Below are positions 9,301 to 16,594 of a stretch of DNA of 64,000 nt, piece by piece. Location of the stretch: the NCBI RefSeq assembly GCF_000571935.1, contig NZ_ATAX01000035.1:62001-126000 (forward strand), written 5' to 3'. Source of the DNA: Ruminococcus flavefaciens 007c. Its GTDB lineage: Bacteria; Bacillota; Clostridia; Oscillospirales; Ruminococcaceae. Within the stretch, counting starts at the first letter, position 1, and the number at the start of each line of letters is the position of its first letter. Below the pieces are notes generated by a model. It ran no database searches. It was given only the letters and a program-made list of their open reading frames with translations, and was not told the DNA's origin. The position numbers and the translations under genes were made by a program.

Positions 9301-9747
9301 GAGGTCAATGACAGCGAGGCAGTAAGGCCTTTCGATGTCTACACAAAGGAGATAAAGGCAGGGGGAACTCTTACCCTCGGTACAAACGGAATGAGCGGAG
9401 CTTGTATGAATTATATTGCCTTCGTAAAAGAGACTCCCGTAGTTACGACCACGACCACAACTACAACGACCACCACTACTACGACAACTTCCACTACCAC
9501 AGAGCCTCGGCAGGAAAGACGTGCGGGCGATGCGAACATGGACGGCGGAGTTGATCTTGCAGATGCAGTTCTCATAATGCAGGCTCTTGCAAATCCGAAT
9601 AAATACGGCCTTGGCGGTACCGACTCCAGGTGTCTTACCGAGCAGGGCAAGAGCAACGGTGATGTAGACGGTGAAAAGGGACTTACTCCCAATGATGCAA
9701 TGACAATACAGCTGTATCTCACTCATGTTATATCGGTTTTAGGATAA
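6340..9747 (+). CDS. Cellulosomal pectin methylesterase (CE8) - pectate lyase (PL1) with dockerin
   Basis: 1135 residues from ATG 6340, preceded by AGGAG at 6325; an ATG at 6319 has no ribosome site. Order: signal peptide (to about residue 36, VYAAG); CE8 pectinesterase about 37-400 with SQDTLYTGG, GQTDYIFGGSNAVFDSC and GYLGRPWGQTAKVLFVN; fibronectin-III-like spacer about 415-503; PL1 pectate lyase about 520-800 with DDGISMSGGS, YHHNWFNN and RNPRARV; a beta-rich module about 875-1030 of the kind found C-terminal in pectate lyases (YGAQWSIAE, GDKAFGDR, DITVYVCMDERV); Thr linker; dockerin about 1062-1133. De-esterification followed by beta-elimination in one chain would degrade methylated homogalacturonan. 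It should be secreted and assembled on a cohesin. Confidence 0.92.
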   Translation: MVSGTKKLAVKLFAFASAMIVFLASFAVIPVHRVYAAGTDLYVGYSGRNNNFSTVQAAVDRAASLNPSSEQNRVTIHIAPGTYRQQVIVQTPYITFVNDEPDKGDAVLTWYYGIGYKYYSANSKGYYDANLANAKSGKNVANYRWGATVQLWPKATNFKAKNIVFENSFNRYITQEELNDGVELTGDTSVTKITQVRNNWTDAKSKAATERAAALSVDTGYAEFLGCKFLSSQDTLYTGGSPQYYKNCLIEGQTDYIFGGSNAVFDSCELRWKGYSSGSVGGYITAAREQGSPYTGYLFKDCRVTANPDLTVSAGYLGRPWGQTAKVLFVNTTLQNGNMITAAGWTSMSGVQPESVDGFKENGTKLSNGQRVDLSQRKGHIVSDGDAANIDIKSYMNNWTPSFLSGESGSGGGDQPSGNIDGAIKSCGGWYEEAFVELDSSKLGSNIKASYAQAGTSDYKAVDSALIRGSRIDIPGLKGNTEYNISIQGSNGSASCTVKTMAFDRSGYAHHNASEAVGAYNNDGTLKSGITVIYVTNSNKDTITWGGKTGLYNIFNAGPSNVDFRLIGTIDVPSGAKPNNGQQNDGSNMLYMNGGKNVTVEGIGYECNLNKWGFDMKHSTSCEVRNLWLGQYPDDGISMSGGSSSKSYHIWVHNNTIEKGYNAYAGNGIVDDDKADGDGSLDIKWSENVTVSYNVFKDAHKTSLVGGGTSHEQDWITYHHNWFNNTESRNPRARVAHVHSYNNYFYNNKQYAIAASHNSKIFSENNYFENSNLPLDAVNMGSDPYSGTIKSFGDRFVNCNMGSGLAYQIVNSRNDKAYINNLKGGGEGYDNFDTDSSKIYSSYNVQSADAAKAEVMAYAGRMQNKAYNAGSVSQGGDGPQIIDVYPKSALIARLDVKDASYGAQWSIAESFSVGDKAFGDREHVIASVPSDIQGGEHIITACNSKNTDSDLAVITAAKDITVYVCMDERVTSVPSWLYSFNKNGEIVEVNDSEAVRPFDVYTKEIKAGGTLTLGTNGMSGACMNYIAFVKETPVVTTTTTTTTTTTTTTTSTTTEPRQERRAGDANMDGGVDLADAVLIMQALANPNKYGLGGTDSRCLTEQGKSNGDVDGEKGLTPNDAMTIQLYLTHVISVLG

Positions 9748-9778
9748 ACTGAGCAGCAGTTCAGTGCTTATACAGAAA

Positions 9779-9804
9779 AAAGCCCCTTCTTCGGAAGGGG
9801 CTTT
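9779..9804 (+). terminator. Intrinsic terminator after the pectinase gene
   Basis: AAAGCCCCTTC, loop TTCG, GAAGGGGCTTT. The UUCG tetraloop makes it very stable; the T-run on the plus strand is short. Confidence 0.85.
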
Positions 9805-9866
9805 CTCAATAGTTATTAGAATAATTCACTTTGTATTCGGATGCTTATTGCATAGGGATTAATAAA

Positions 9867-9894
9867 ACGGGCTGTACTTGTGGTACAGCCCGTT
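9867..9894 (-). terminator. Intrinsic terminator after ispH-rpsA
   Basis: Inverted repeat ACGGGCTGTAC / GTACAGCCCGT around a short loop; on the minus strand it is followed by TTTTATTAAT. It lies just downstream of the ispH-rpsA stop codon. Confidence 0.85.
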
Positions 9895-9903
9895 GTTTAC
9901 TGA

Positions 9904-11892
9904 TTATTCAGCGTCCTCAGCAGGAGCTGCTTCTTCCTCAGCAGCTTCTTCCTCGTCCTCATTCTCGAGAAGAGCACGCATTGAGATGCTGATTCTCTTG
10001 GACTCGGGATCGATGTCGATGATCTTAACATCAACCTCATCGCCAACGGAAAGAACGTCCTTGACATTCTCTACCTTCTGGTCAGCGATCTGTGAGATGT
10101 GGATAAGACCGTCAACGCCGTCGATGATCTGTGCGAAAGCGCCGAAGCTTGTGATTGAAACGATAGTAGCCTTAACTACATCGCCAACCTGATAGTTGGA
10201 CTTGAAGATTTCCCAGGGATTGTCCTCAGCCTTCTTGAAGCCGAGAGAGATCCTGTTAGCTTCCTTATCAAGATCCTTGATGTAAACCTCAAGAGTATCA
10301 CCAACATTAACGACCTCGCTGGGGTGCTTGATTCTCTTCCATGAGAGCTCTGAGATATGTACCATGCCGTCGATGCCGCCGAGATCAACGAAAGCACCGA
10401 AGCTTGTGAGTGACTTAACCTTGCCTGTGTAGGTCTTGCCTACTTCAGCTGTCTCCCAGAATCTTGCCTTAGCTTCTTCCTTCTTAGCGTTCTGAACAGC
10501 CTTGATTGAGCCTACTGCTCTCTTTCTGCCGCCCTCGGAAACCTCGATAACGATGAACTCTACCTTCTTCTTAAGGAGCTGATCGAGCTCTGCGCCTCTG
10601 GGGAGACCTGTGAGAGAAGCGGGGATAAATACTCTTACACCCATAACTGTGAGTGTAACGCCCTTGTTTACTACGCTCTGAACAACGCCCTCGAGAACGG
10701 TGCCTTCCTGCTGAGCCTTAACGATCTTTTCGTAACCGGCCTGCTCGTCCACCTTCCTCTTGGAGAGAGCTGCTGTACCCTCTGCATCGTTTACCTTGAT
10801 AACAACGAGCTCGATCTCGTCGCCGACACTAACGATGTCTGAAGGCTTCTTTGAAGGATCGTCTGTAAGATCATCAAGAGCAACATAGCCTGTGTGCTTT
10901 GTACCGAGGTCAACGATTGCTTCTGTATTGTTCACGGCGATAACGGTAGCCTTAACTTTCTCTCCTGTATGTATTTTTTTGAATGACTCGTCGATAGCCT
11001 GAGCAAAATCGATCTCCTCATCCTGATTAGCTGCAAGAATTTCATTTTCTGCCATTTTGGTTTGTACCTCCTTGATTATATAGGCGGGGGTCGATGCCCC
11101 GGCAGTAATGCCGATCTTATTGGCATTCGGGAGCTTTAAAGACCGAAGCTCGTCCGAATTTTCAATATGATACGTTTTACAGAAACGGCTGCACACCTCA
11201 TACAGCTTGACGGTGTTGGAGCTGTGTCTGCCTCCGACCACAAGCATAATATCCGAGTCTTTAGCAAGCTCGGCAGCGTCGGACTGACGCGCGTCGGTAG
11301 CGTTGCATATTGTATCATATATAACGATGTCCGGATCGTCCTTCGGGATCACGTTTAAACACTCACCCCATACTACTATATTATACGTCGTTTGCGCCAC
11401 AATTGCAAGCTTTTTTTGCAAATTTTTATAATTTTTTTCAAAAAAGGCTTTTAGCTCAAAGTTGTCCTTAAAAACGAGGCAATTTTCGTCACAATGACCA
11501 ACTATCCCCTGAACTTCAGGGTGATCGCGGTCGCCTGCGATAAGGATAAAATAGCCTTCCGCGGTCTTTTCGGCTACTATTTTATGGATACGCGAGACAA
11601 AGGGACAGGTGGCGTCAAGCATCTTGTTGCCCTTGGCTTCGATCTGCTGATAGATCTCCCTGCCGACGCCGTGGGAGCGTATAACTACTGTCTCATCGGG
11701 GCGCAGCTCGTCAACGGTGTCTATTATCCTTGCGCCCTTGGCCTTCATATCGTTGACAACGTCCTGATTGTGTATGATCGGGCCGAGGGTAGCGACCTTT
11801 GTATTCTTTTCCAGTTCGCCGTAGACCATTTTTACGGCTCTGTCCACGCCGAAGCAGAAGCCTGCCGACTTGGCGACGGTGACCTTACTCAT
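9904..11892 (-). CDS. ispH-rpsA: 4-hydroxy-3-methylbut-2-enyl diphosphate reductase fused to ribosomal protein S1
   Basis: 662 residues. IspH domain 1-280: three Fe-S cysteines at C13 (GFCFGVDRAV), C96 (DATCPFVSRIH) and C196 (DTICNATDARQ), plus HSSNT; it makes IPP/DMAPP in the MEP pathway. Residues about 300-640 hold four S1 RNA-binding repeats (for example GKVKSLTSFGAFVDLGGIDGMVHISEL), ending in an acidic tail. Fused IspH-S1 proteins are known in Clostridia. A strong AAGGAGGT site (11066-11073) precedes an internal in-frame ATG at 11055, so S1 of 383 residues may also be made alone. The gene start overlaps plsC by 8 bases. Third gene of cmk-plsC-ispH-rpsA. Confidence 0.95.
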   Translation of the reverse strand: MSKVTVAKSAGFCFGVDRAVKMVYGELEKNTKVATLGPIIHNQDVVNDMKAKGARIIDTVDELRPDETVVIRSHGVGREIYQQIEAKGNKMLDATCPFVSRIHKIVAEKTAEGYFILIAGDRDHPEVQGIVGHCDENCLVFKDNFELKAFFEKNYKNLQKKLAIVAQTTYNIVVWGECLNVIPKDDPDIVIYDTICNATDARQSDAAELAKDSDIMLVVGGRHSSNTVKLYEVCSRFCKTYHIENSDELRSLKLPNANKIGITAGASTPAYIIKEVQTKMAENEILAANQDEEIDFAQAIDESFKKIHTGEKVKATVIAVNNTEAIVDLGTKHTGYVALDDLTDDPSKKPSDIVSVGDEIELVVIKVNDAEGTAALSKRKVDEQAGYEKIVKAQQEGTVLEGVVQSVVNKGVTLTVMGVRVFIPASLTGLPRGAELDQLLKKKVEFIVIEVSEGGRKRAVGSIKAVQNAKKEEAKARFWETAEVGKTYTGKVKSLTSFGAFVDLGGIDGMVHISELSWKRIKHPSEVVNVGDTLEVYIKDLDKEANRISLGFKKAEDNPWEIFKSNYQVGDVVKATIVSITSFGAFAQIIDGVDGLIHISQIADQKVENVKDVLSVGDEVDVKIIDIDPESKRISISMRALLENEDEEEAAEEEAAPAEDAE
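11066..11073 (-). promoter_or_regulatory. Internal ribosome binding site for a stand-alone S1 product
   Basis: On the minus strand AAGGAGGT, then 10 bases, then ATG (11055) opening MAENEILAANQ in frame with the S1 repeats. It is a full anti-16S match inside a coding region, exactly at the domain boundary. Function is inferred. Confidence 0.6.
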
Positions 11893-12526
11893 TGTCTGCT
11901 TCCTCCTTTTTATCCTCCTGAGCTTCTTCGGGAGCGCCCTCCACCAGGAACCTTATATCAGCCATATAGCGATTTTTGAGCTTTACCAGCTGACGGGGAT
12001 TGGGAGCGTCGCATATCTCGCAGTACTCGGCAGGATCGATGGGAGCTCCGAATTTTACGGTGAGGGGAGTGCGGAATTTCAGCTTTTCGCCGTAGCATAT
12101 GCCTACGGGGATAATCGGCTTTCCTGAACGGGCAGCAATGAGAGCTGCACCTGTATGTCCTTTCTTTGCGACTTTTCCGTCCTTTGAGCGTGTGCCCTCG
12201 GGGAAGATCATAAGGCTCCTGCCGTTATTGAGCCTGTCAACGGCGGTGTCGATAACTCCCGTATCGCCCTTTCCGCGTGCAACGGGGAAGGCTCCCAGGG
12301 AGCGTATGAGCCATGCAAAGAACTTGTTCCTGAAGAGCTCCTCCTTTGCCATAAATGCGAATTTTCCGCGGCCGCCGGTGCCAAGGAGGGGAGGATCCGC
12401 ATTGGACCGGTGGTTGCAGGCGTATATGACTGTGGTATCCTTGGGGATATTATCTCTGCCCTCATAGCGGAGCTTGTACATTATGCGGAAGTACAGTCTT
12501 ACAAGAAACTTGATTATGTAATACAT
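11885..12526 (-). CDS. plsC: 1-acyl-sn-glycerol-3-phosphate acyltransferase
   Basis: 213 residues. The acyltransferase motif I NHRSNAD (HX4D) near residue 38, block KEELF, and motif III FPEGTRSKDG are intact. It acylates lysophosphatidate to phosphatidate at the membrane; an N-terminal hydrophobic segment is visible. ATG has GAGGTGAG upstream. It lies between cmk and ispH-rpsA, the usual Clostridial order, and its stop overlaps the ispH start (ATGAGTAA). Confidence 0.93.
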   Translation of the reverse strand: MYYIIKFLVRLYFRIMYKLRYEGRDNIPKDTTVIYACNHRSNADPPLLGTGGRGKFAFMAKEELFRNKFFAWLIRSLGAFPVARGKGDTGVIDTAVDRLNNGRSLMIFPEGTRSKDGKVAKKGHTGAALIAARSGKPIIPVGICYGEKLKFRTPLTVKFGAPIDPAEYCEICDAPNPRQLVKLKNRYMADIRFLVEGAPEEAQEDKKEEADNE

Positions 12527-12553
12527 ATTGTCTCACCTCTGTACAGGTTTTTA

Positions 12554-13216
12554 TCAGCCTATCTTGTCCTTGATGACCTTTACTATAGCAGCTGCGGACT
12601 CCTCTAAGTTCAGCTTTGTGGTATCCACAAGGACAGCGTCCTCAGCCTGTTTAAGGGGAGCTGTCTTGCGATGCATATCCTGATAGTCGCGCTTGATGAT
12701 ATCGTCGAGTATCTCCTGATATGTGGGACAGTCAGGCTTTTCAAGCAGCTCCTTGTAGCGGCGGTTTGCACGCTCCTCGGCAGAAGCCGTAAGGAATATC
12801 TTGACATCTGCATTGGGAAGCACTACTGTACCGATGTCTCTGCCGTCCATGATTACGTTGTTTTCACGGGCTATTTTCTGCTGAGTCTCAAAGAGGTAAG
12901 CTCTTACCTCGGGGATAGCGGAGGTGCGGGAGGCTGCCATGGAGATCTCGGGAGTCCTGATAAGATCGGAAACGTCCCTGCTGCCCAGAAATACTCTCTG
13001 AGCGCCGTCGATGAATTTAAGAGACACATCAGCCTTTTCCAGAGAAGACTCAATGTCCTTGTCGGCGATGTTGTTTTCTGTGATAAAGAGAGCTATTGTA
13101 CGGTACAGCGCACCTGTATCAACGTAGATATAGCCCATTTCCTTTGAGACCATCTTTGCAATGGTACTTTTTCCTGCACCTGCAGGTCCGTCGATAGCGA
13201 TGTTGATAGTTTTCAT
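12554..13216 (-). CDS. cmk: Cytidylate kinase
   Basis: 220 residues from ATG 13216, preceded by AAAGGAG at 9 bases; a frame nine codons longer has no support. P-loop IDGPAGAGKSTIAK at residues 7-20, DTGALYRTIAL for nucleotide binding, and MDGRDIGTVVLPNADVKIFLTAS are diagnostic. It phosphorylates CMP/dCMP. First gene of the conserved cmk-plsC-ispH-rpsA group. Confidence 0.97.
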   Translation of the reverse strand: MKTINIAIDGPAGAGKSTIAKMVSKEMGYIYVDTGALYRTIALFITENNIADKDIESSLEKADVSLKFIDGAQRVFLGSRDVSDLIRTPEISMAASRTSAIPEVRAYLFETQQKIARENNVIMDGRDIGTVVLPNADVKIFLTASAEERANRRYKELLEKPDCPTYQEILDDIIKRDYQDMHRKTAPLKQAEDAVLVDTTKLNLEESAAAIVKVIKDKIG

Positions 13217-13328
13217 TATAAGAACTCCTTTGCTGACAGGCATAGCCTGATAATATGCTGTAATGATTAAAATAAAAAAATATGTATGGGATTCAATGGT
13301 TTTCCATTGAAAAAGTGCCCTTTTTTAA

Positions 13329-13556
13329 CTACTTATGAGGGGAGCTGTTTCCGTCCAGCAGTTCTCTGAGTTTTCTGCTCATTTTTCTGCGGCGCTTCAC
13401 AGTTGCTTCCTTATTAATAATATAGGAGCCGTTTTCACGGATAAGTATGTCTCCTTCGCGGACTTCCGCAGGGAGCTCCGTTCTTGGCAGGGAAATGATG
13501 CCGTTTTCGGTCTCGATAACGGCGGTATTGCCCTCAAATCTGTCTATTATCATCAT
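13329..13556 (-). CDS. DUF3006 family small protein
   Basis: 75 residues: IDRFEGNTAVIETENG, then LPAEVREGDILI and a Lys/Arg-rich C-terminus, the DUF3006 pattern. The ATG overlaps the stop of the MBL-fold hydrolase gene (ATGA). DUF3006 genes are commonly paired with ComEC-like metallo-beta-lactamase proteins; the role of the small partner is unknown. A TCAATGG-TTTT-CCATTGA hairpin at 13292-13309 follows on this strand and may end transcription. Confidence 0.8.
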   Translation of the reverse strand: MMIIDRFEGNTAVIETENGIISLPRTELPAEVREGDILIRENGSYIINKEATVKRRRKMSRKLRELLDGNSSPHK

Positions 13557-14560
13557 TTTCCGCCTCTTTCCACGCTGACCGAGAGCTTTTTTCCGTCGGA
13601 TTCCGCAATTATGGTACCGCAGGTATCGGTGCGGAAAATATTATCGGTATATCTGCCCAGTCTTTCAAGGGTACTCTGTGCAGGGTGTCCGTAGGGATTT
13701 TCCGAGCCGCAGGAGATAACAGCCGCGTCGGGGCGTATGACCTCCAGCAGGGCGTCTGTGGAGGAATAAGCGCTTCCGTGGTGACCGGCCTTGTAAAGGC
13801 TGACCTTTCCGAGAAGCCCGCTGTACAGCATAGCCGCTTCGGATTCGGCCTCGGCATCACCTGTGAGCAGGAAGCTTTTCTTGCCGTAGGTCAGAATAAA
13901 GCCCAGGGAATAATTGTTTAAGTCCTCGTGGAGACCTCCGTCGGGAGCTATGAATTTTACCTCGGCTTCACCGAGGGTAAGAGTTCTTCCCGCGTCGGTT
14001 TCCGAGAGCTTCACATGAGCTTTACTGCAGCTGTCGAGGAAGCGTTCATAGTACAGAGTATCCGGGATCTGCTCGTCGGGGATATGAGGTATCAGCACCT
14101 CTCCCACATCGAAGGTATCTATGATATTGTACATACCACCCATATGGTCGGAATGAGGGTGTGTAGCAATAATGTAGTCCAGCCTTCCCACGCCCAGTCT
14201 GCGCAGATAGGTGACCACCTCGTCCGAGAGGGCGTCCTCGCCGCAGTCAACGAGCATGGTAGCACCGTTGGCAGCTATAAAAGTGCAGTCGCCCTGCTGT
14301 ACGTCGATGAAGTGCATTACCAGCTTATCCTCATTGGGGAAGGTATGCCGCGGCCTGCGCAGAAAATGCCAGCCGACGACTAACAGTACCGCAGCGAGCA
14401 GCAGTCCGCAGGTCTTCAGTGCTTTCTTTTTCCGTTCTGCCCGTTCCTTGTCCCGCTTTTCTGCGAGTTCCCGAAGGAGCTGCTTCTGCCTTTCGTTGAG
14501 CCCGTATTTTTCGCCTGCGGCCCTGATGAAGCTTTCCGTGTCTTTGAAGTATTTTGCCAC
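13553..14560 (-). CDS. MBL-fold hydrolase, ComEC/Rec2-like, membrane-anchored
   Basis: 335 residues from GTG 14560 with AGGCGGTGA upstream. A charged N-terminal 45 residues and one transmembrane segment (about 48-65) precede a metallo-beta-lactamase domain: MHFIDVQQGDCTFI, the metal motif ATHPHSDHMGGM, FLLTGDAEAESE, KAGHHGSAYSS and AVISCGSENPYGHP. This is the soluble-ComEC-C-terminal type; relatives are nucleases or phosphodiesterases, the substrate is unknown. The first 145 bases overlap the 3' end of the YgiQ gene in another frame. Downstream DUF3006 overlaps by four bases. Confidence 0.88.
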   Translation of the reverse strand: MAKYFKDTESFIRAAGEKYGLNERQKQLLRELAEKRDKERAERKKKALKTCGLLLAAVLLVVGWHFLRRPRHTFPNEDKLVMHFIDVQQGDCTFIAANGATMLVDCGEDALSDEVVTYLRRLGVGRLDYIIATHPHSDHMGGMYNIIDTFDVGEVLIPHIPDEQIPDTLYYERFLDSCSKAHVKLSETDAGRTLTLGEAEVKFIAPDGGLHEDLNNYSLGFILTYGKKSFLLTGDAEAESEAAMLYSGLLGKVSLYKAGHHGSAYSSTDALLEVIRPDAAVISCGSENPYGHPAQSTLERLGRYTDNIFRTDTCGTIIAESDGKKLSVSVERGGK

Positions 14561-16395
14561 GGCCTGTCACCGCCTTTTCGGGGATTATTGCCCTGTCCGC
14601 GGTTATCGTCCGCTACAAGGCACTTCGGGGATGTGCCGATGAGATCCCGCCGTCCTGCGGCTCTGAGAGCTTCAAGGACTATCTCCTTGTTCTTTGGCAG
14701 GAAGTACTGGAGCAGAGCACGCTGCATTGCCTTTTCCTTTGGAGTTTTGGGAACGTAGACCTTCTCCATGGTGTATGGATCCAGCTCTGTATAGAACATT
14801 GCAGTTGATATAGTGCCCGGGGTGGGGTAGAAGTCCTGCACCTGCTCGGGGCGTATCTTGTTCTCTTTAAGGAAGAGAGCAAGGTCTATGGCTTCATTCA
14901 GCGTGCTTCCGGGGTGTGATGACATAAGGTATGGAACGAGATACTGTTCCTTGCCCATGCCCTTGGTTATTTCGTAGAAGCGCTTCTGGAAGCGCTTGTA
15001 GGCTTCGATATGAGGTTTGCCCATTTTGTCGAGGACTACCGCCGAGCAGTGCTCGGGAGCCACCTTCAGCTGGCCGCTTACATGGTGCATGATGAGTTCC
15101 TTCATGAACTCGTCGTCCTTGTCCTCAATAAGGTAGTCGTAGCGTATGCCCGAGCGGATAAATACCTTCTTCACGCCCTTGACCTTGCGTATCTTACGCA
15201 GCATGGACAGATACTCGGTATGATCCACCTTCAGTGCGGGGCATGGCTTGGGAGCAAGGCATTTCTTGCCCATGCAAAGTCCCTTGGAGAGCTGCTTGTC
15301 ACAGGAGGGACGTCTGAAATCAGCGGTAGGTCCGCCGACATCGTGTATATATCCCTTAAAATCGGGCATTTTCGTGATGCGTTCAGCCTCGGCAAGTACG
15401 GACTCCACGCTGCGGACAGTTATTCGTCTGCCCTGATGAAGGGCTATGGAGCAGAAATTGCAGTAGCCGAAGCAGCCGCGGTTGTGAGTTATGGAAAAGC
15501 GTACCTCCTCTATGCCGGGGACTCCTCCGAGAGCCTCATAGGACGGGTGGATAGCCCTCGTATAGGGCAGAGAGTAGATATGGTCCAGCTCCTCTGTGGT
15601 GAGGCTGTAGGCGGGAGGCAGCTGCACCAGCATCATTCTGCCGTGACGCTGGATTATGGTCTTGCCGTATACCTCGTCCTGCCAGTCGTACTGTATCTTT
15701 ACTGCCTTTGCATACTCGGGCTTGCTGTCCCGCACCTGCTCGAAGGAGGGGCACTGTGCAGCGCCCAGAGGCGTGTTCACAGGCTCCGTAAGGTAGCAGG
15801 TACCGCGTATATCGTGGATCTCATGTATATTTTCGCCCTTTGCCAGACGGGTGCAGAGCTCTTGTATCTGGTGCTCGCCCATGCCGTACATGAGCAGGTC
15901 TGCGCCGCTGTCAACGAGTACGGAGGGACGCACGGCGTCGTCCCAGTAGTCGTAGTGTGCGAAACGCCGCAGGGAAGCCTCAAGGCCGCCGATGATCACG
16001 GGCACGTTCCCAAAGTATTCGCGGAGCTTCTGGCAGTAAACGATGACTGCACGGTCGGGGCGCTTTCCCGCTGCGCCCCCTGCGGTATAGGCATCGTCAG
16101 AGCGCTTTCTCTTGGCGGCGGTATAATGAGCCACCATTGAGTCGATATTGCCTGCGGTGACAAGGAAGGCATACTTCGGAGCGCCGAAGCGTCGGAAGTC
16201 CCTGTCCGTATGCCAGTCGGGCTGGGAAATGATACCGATACTGAAGCCCATGCTTTCGATGAGTCTGGTCACGATGGCAGCACCGAAGCTGGGGTGGTCA
16301 ACGTAGGCATCGCCTGTGATGTATATGTAGTCGAACTGTTCTATGCCCAGATCGTCCATTTCCTTTTTTGTAGTAGGCAGAAAGCCTTCATACAT
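14416..16395 (-). CDS. YgiQ family radical SAM protein
   Basis: 659 residues. N-terminal FLPTTKKEMDDLGIEQFDYIYITGDAYVDHPSFG, radical-SAM cluster motif RGCFGYCNFCS (CX3CX2C) near residue 315, and QVQDFYPTPGT are YgiQ hallmarks (DUF3362 C-terminal part present). Function of the family is undefined. ATG is preceded by an excellent GGAGGTGAT. The last 65 residues are Gly/Asn/Lys/Ser-rich, low complexity and basic; most of that tail is encoded in the overlap with the next gene. The MITE-like element copy 2 begins directly upstream of its ribosome site. Confidence 0.9.
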   Translation of the reverse strand: MYEGFLPTTKKEMDDLGIEQFDYIYITGDAYVDHPSFGAAIVTRLIESMGFSIGIISQPDWHTDRDFRRFGAPKYAFLVTAGNIDSMVAHYTAAKRKRSDDAYTAGGAAGKRPDRAVIVYCQKLREYFGNVPVIIGGLEASLRRFAHYDYWDDAVRPSVLVDSGADLLMYGMGEHQIQELCTRLAKGENIHEIHDIRGTCYLTEPVNTPLGAAQCPSFEQVRDSKPEYAKAVKIQYDWQDEVYGKTIIQRHGRMMLVQLPPAYSLTTEELDHIYSLPYTRAIHPSYEALGGVPGIEEVRFSITHNRGCFGYCNFCSIALHQGRRITVRSVESVLAEAERITKMPDFKGYIHDVGGPTADFRRPSCDKQLSKGLCMGKKCLAPKPCPALKVDHTEYLSMLRKIRKVKGVKKVFIRSGIRYDYLIEDKDDEFMKELIMHHVSGQLKVAPEHCSAVVLDKMGKPHIEAYKRFQKRFYEITKGMGKEQYLVPYLMSSHPGSTLNEAIDLALFLKENKIRPEQVQDFYPTPGTISTAMFYTELDPYTMEKVYVPKTPKEKAMQRALLQYFLPKNKEIVLEALRAAGRRDLIGTSPKCLVADDNRGQGNNPRKGGDRPWQNTSKTRKASSGPQAKNTGSTKGRSSSFGNSQKSGTRNGQNGKRKH

Positions 16396-16409
16396 GGTAT
16401 CACCTCCTG

Positions 16410-16594
16410 TAAATCATAATTTTGCGGAACAATATTTTGATTTGAGCCGTTAGTCATCAGCTTGTAGGGGCGGCGTTACGCCGCCCGCAGTTATTCAGTT
16501 ATATTGCAGGGACGATGCATACATCACACCGCAAATATAATTTTTGTATCACGGGCGGATAATATCCGCCCCTACAAACGTGAATTATAATTTA
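16410..16594. repeat. MITE-like palindromic element, copy 2
   Basis: About 185 bases, ends TAAATCATAATTTTG and (other strand) TAAATTATAATTCAC. Contains GTAGGGGCGGCG...CGCCGCCC and GGGCGGATAATATCCGCCC palindromes. Bases 16513-16581 match 3899-3965 inverted with a handful of differences. The first three bases of its right end form the ftsK stop codon, as copy 1 does for the permease. Confidence 0.75.

Noticed and set aside
9432..9510. Thr-codon-rich stretches in the linkers as possible repeat arrays or CRISPR-like tracts
   Set aside because: They encode the Thr-rich linkers before dockerins in all these enzymes and have no spacer structure.
15010..16140. 376-residue open frame on the plus strand, opposite YgiQ
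   Set aside because: No ribosome site or known domain, and the YgiQ gene on the other strand has clear motifs throughout; a shadow of GC-biased codons.
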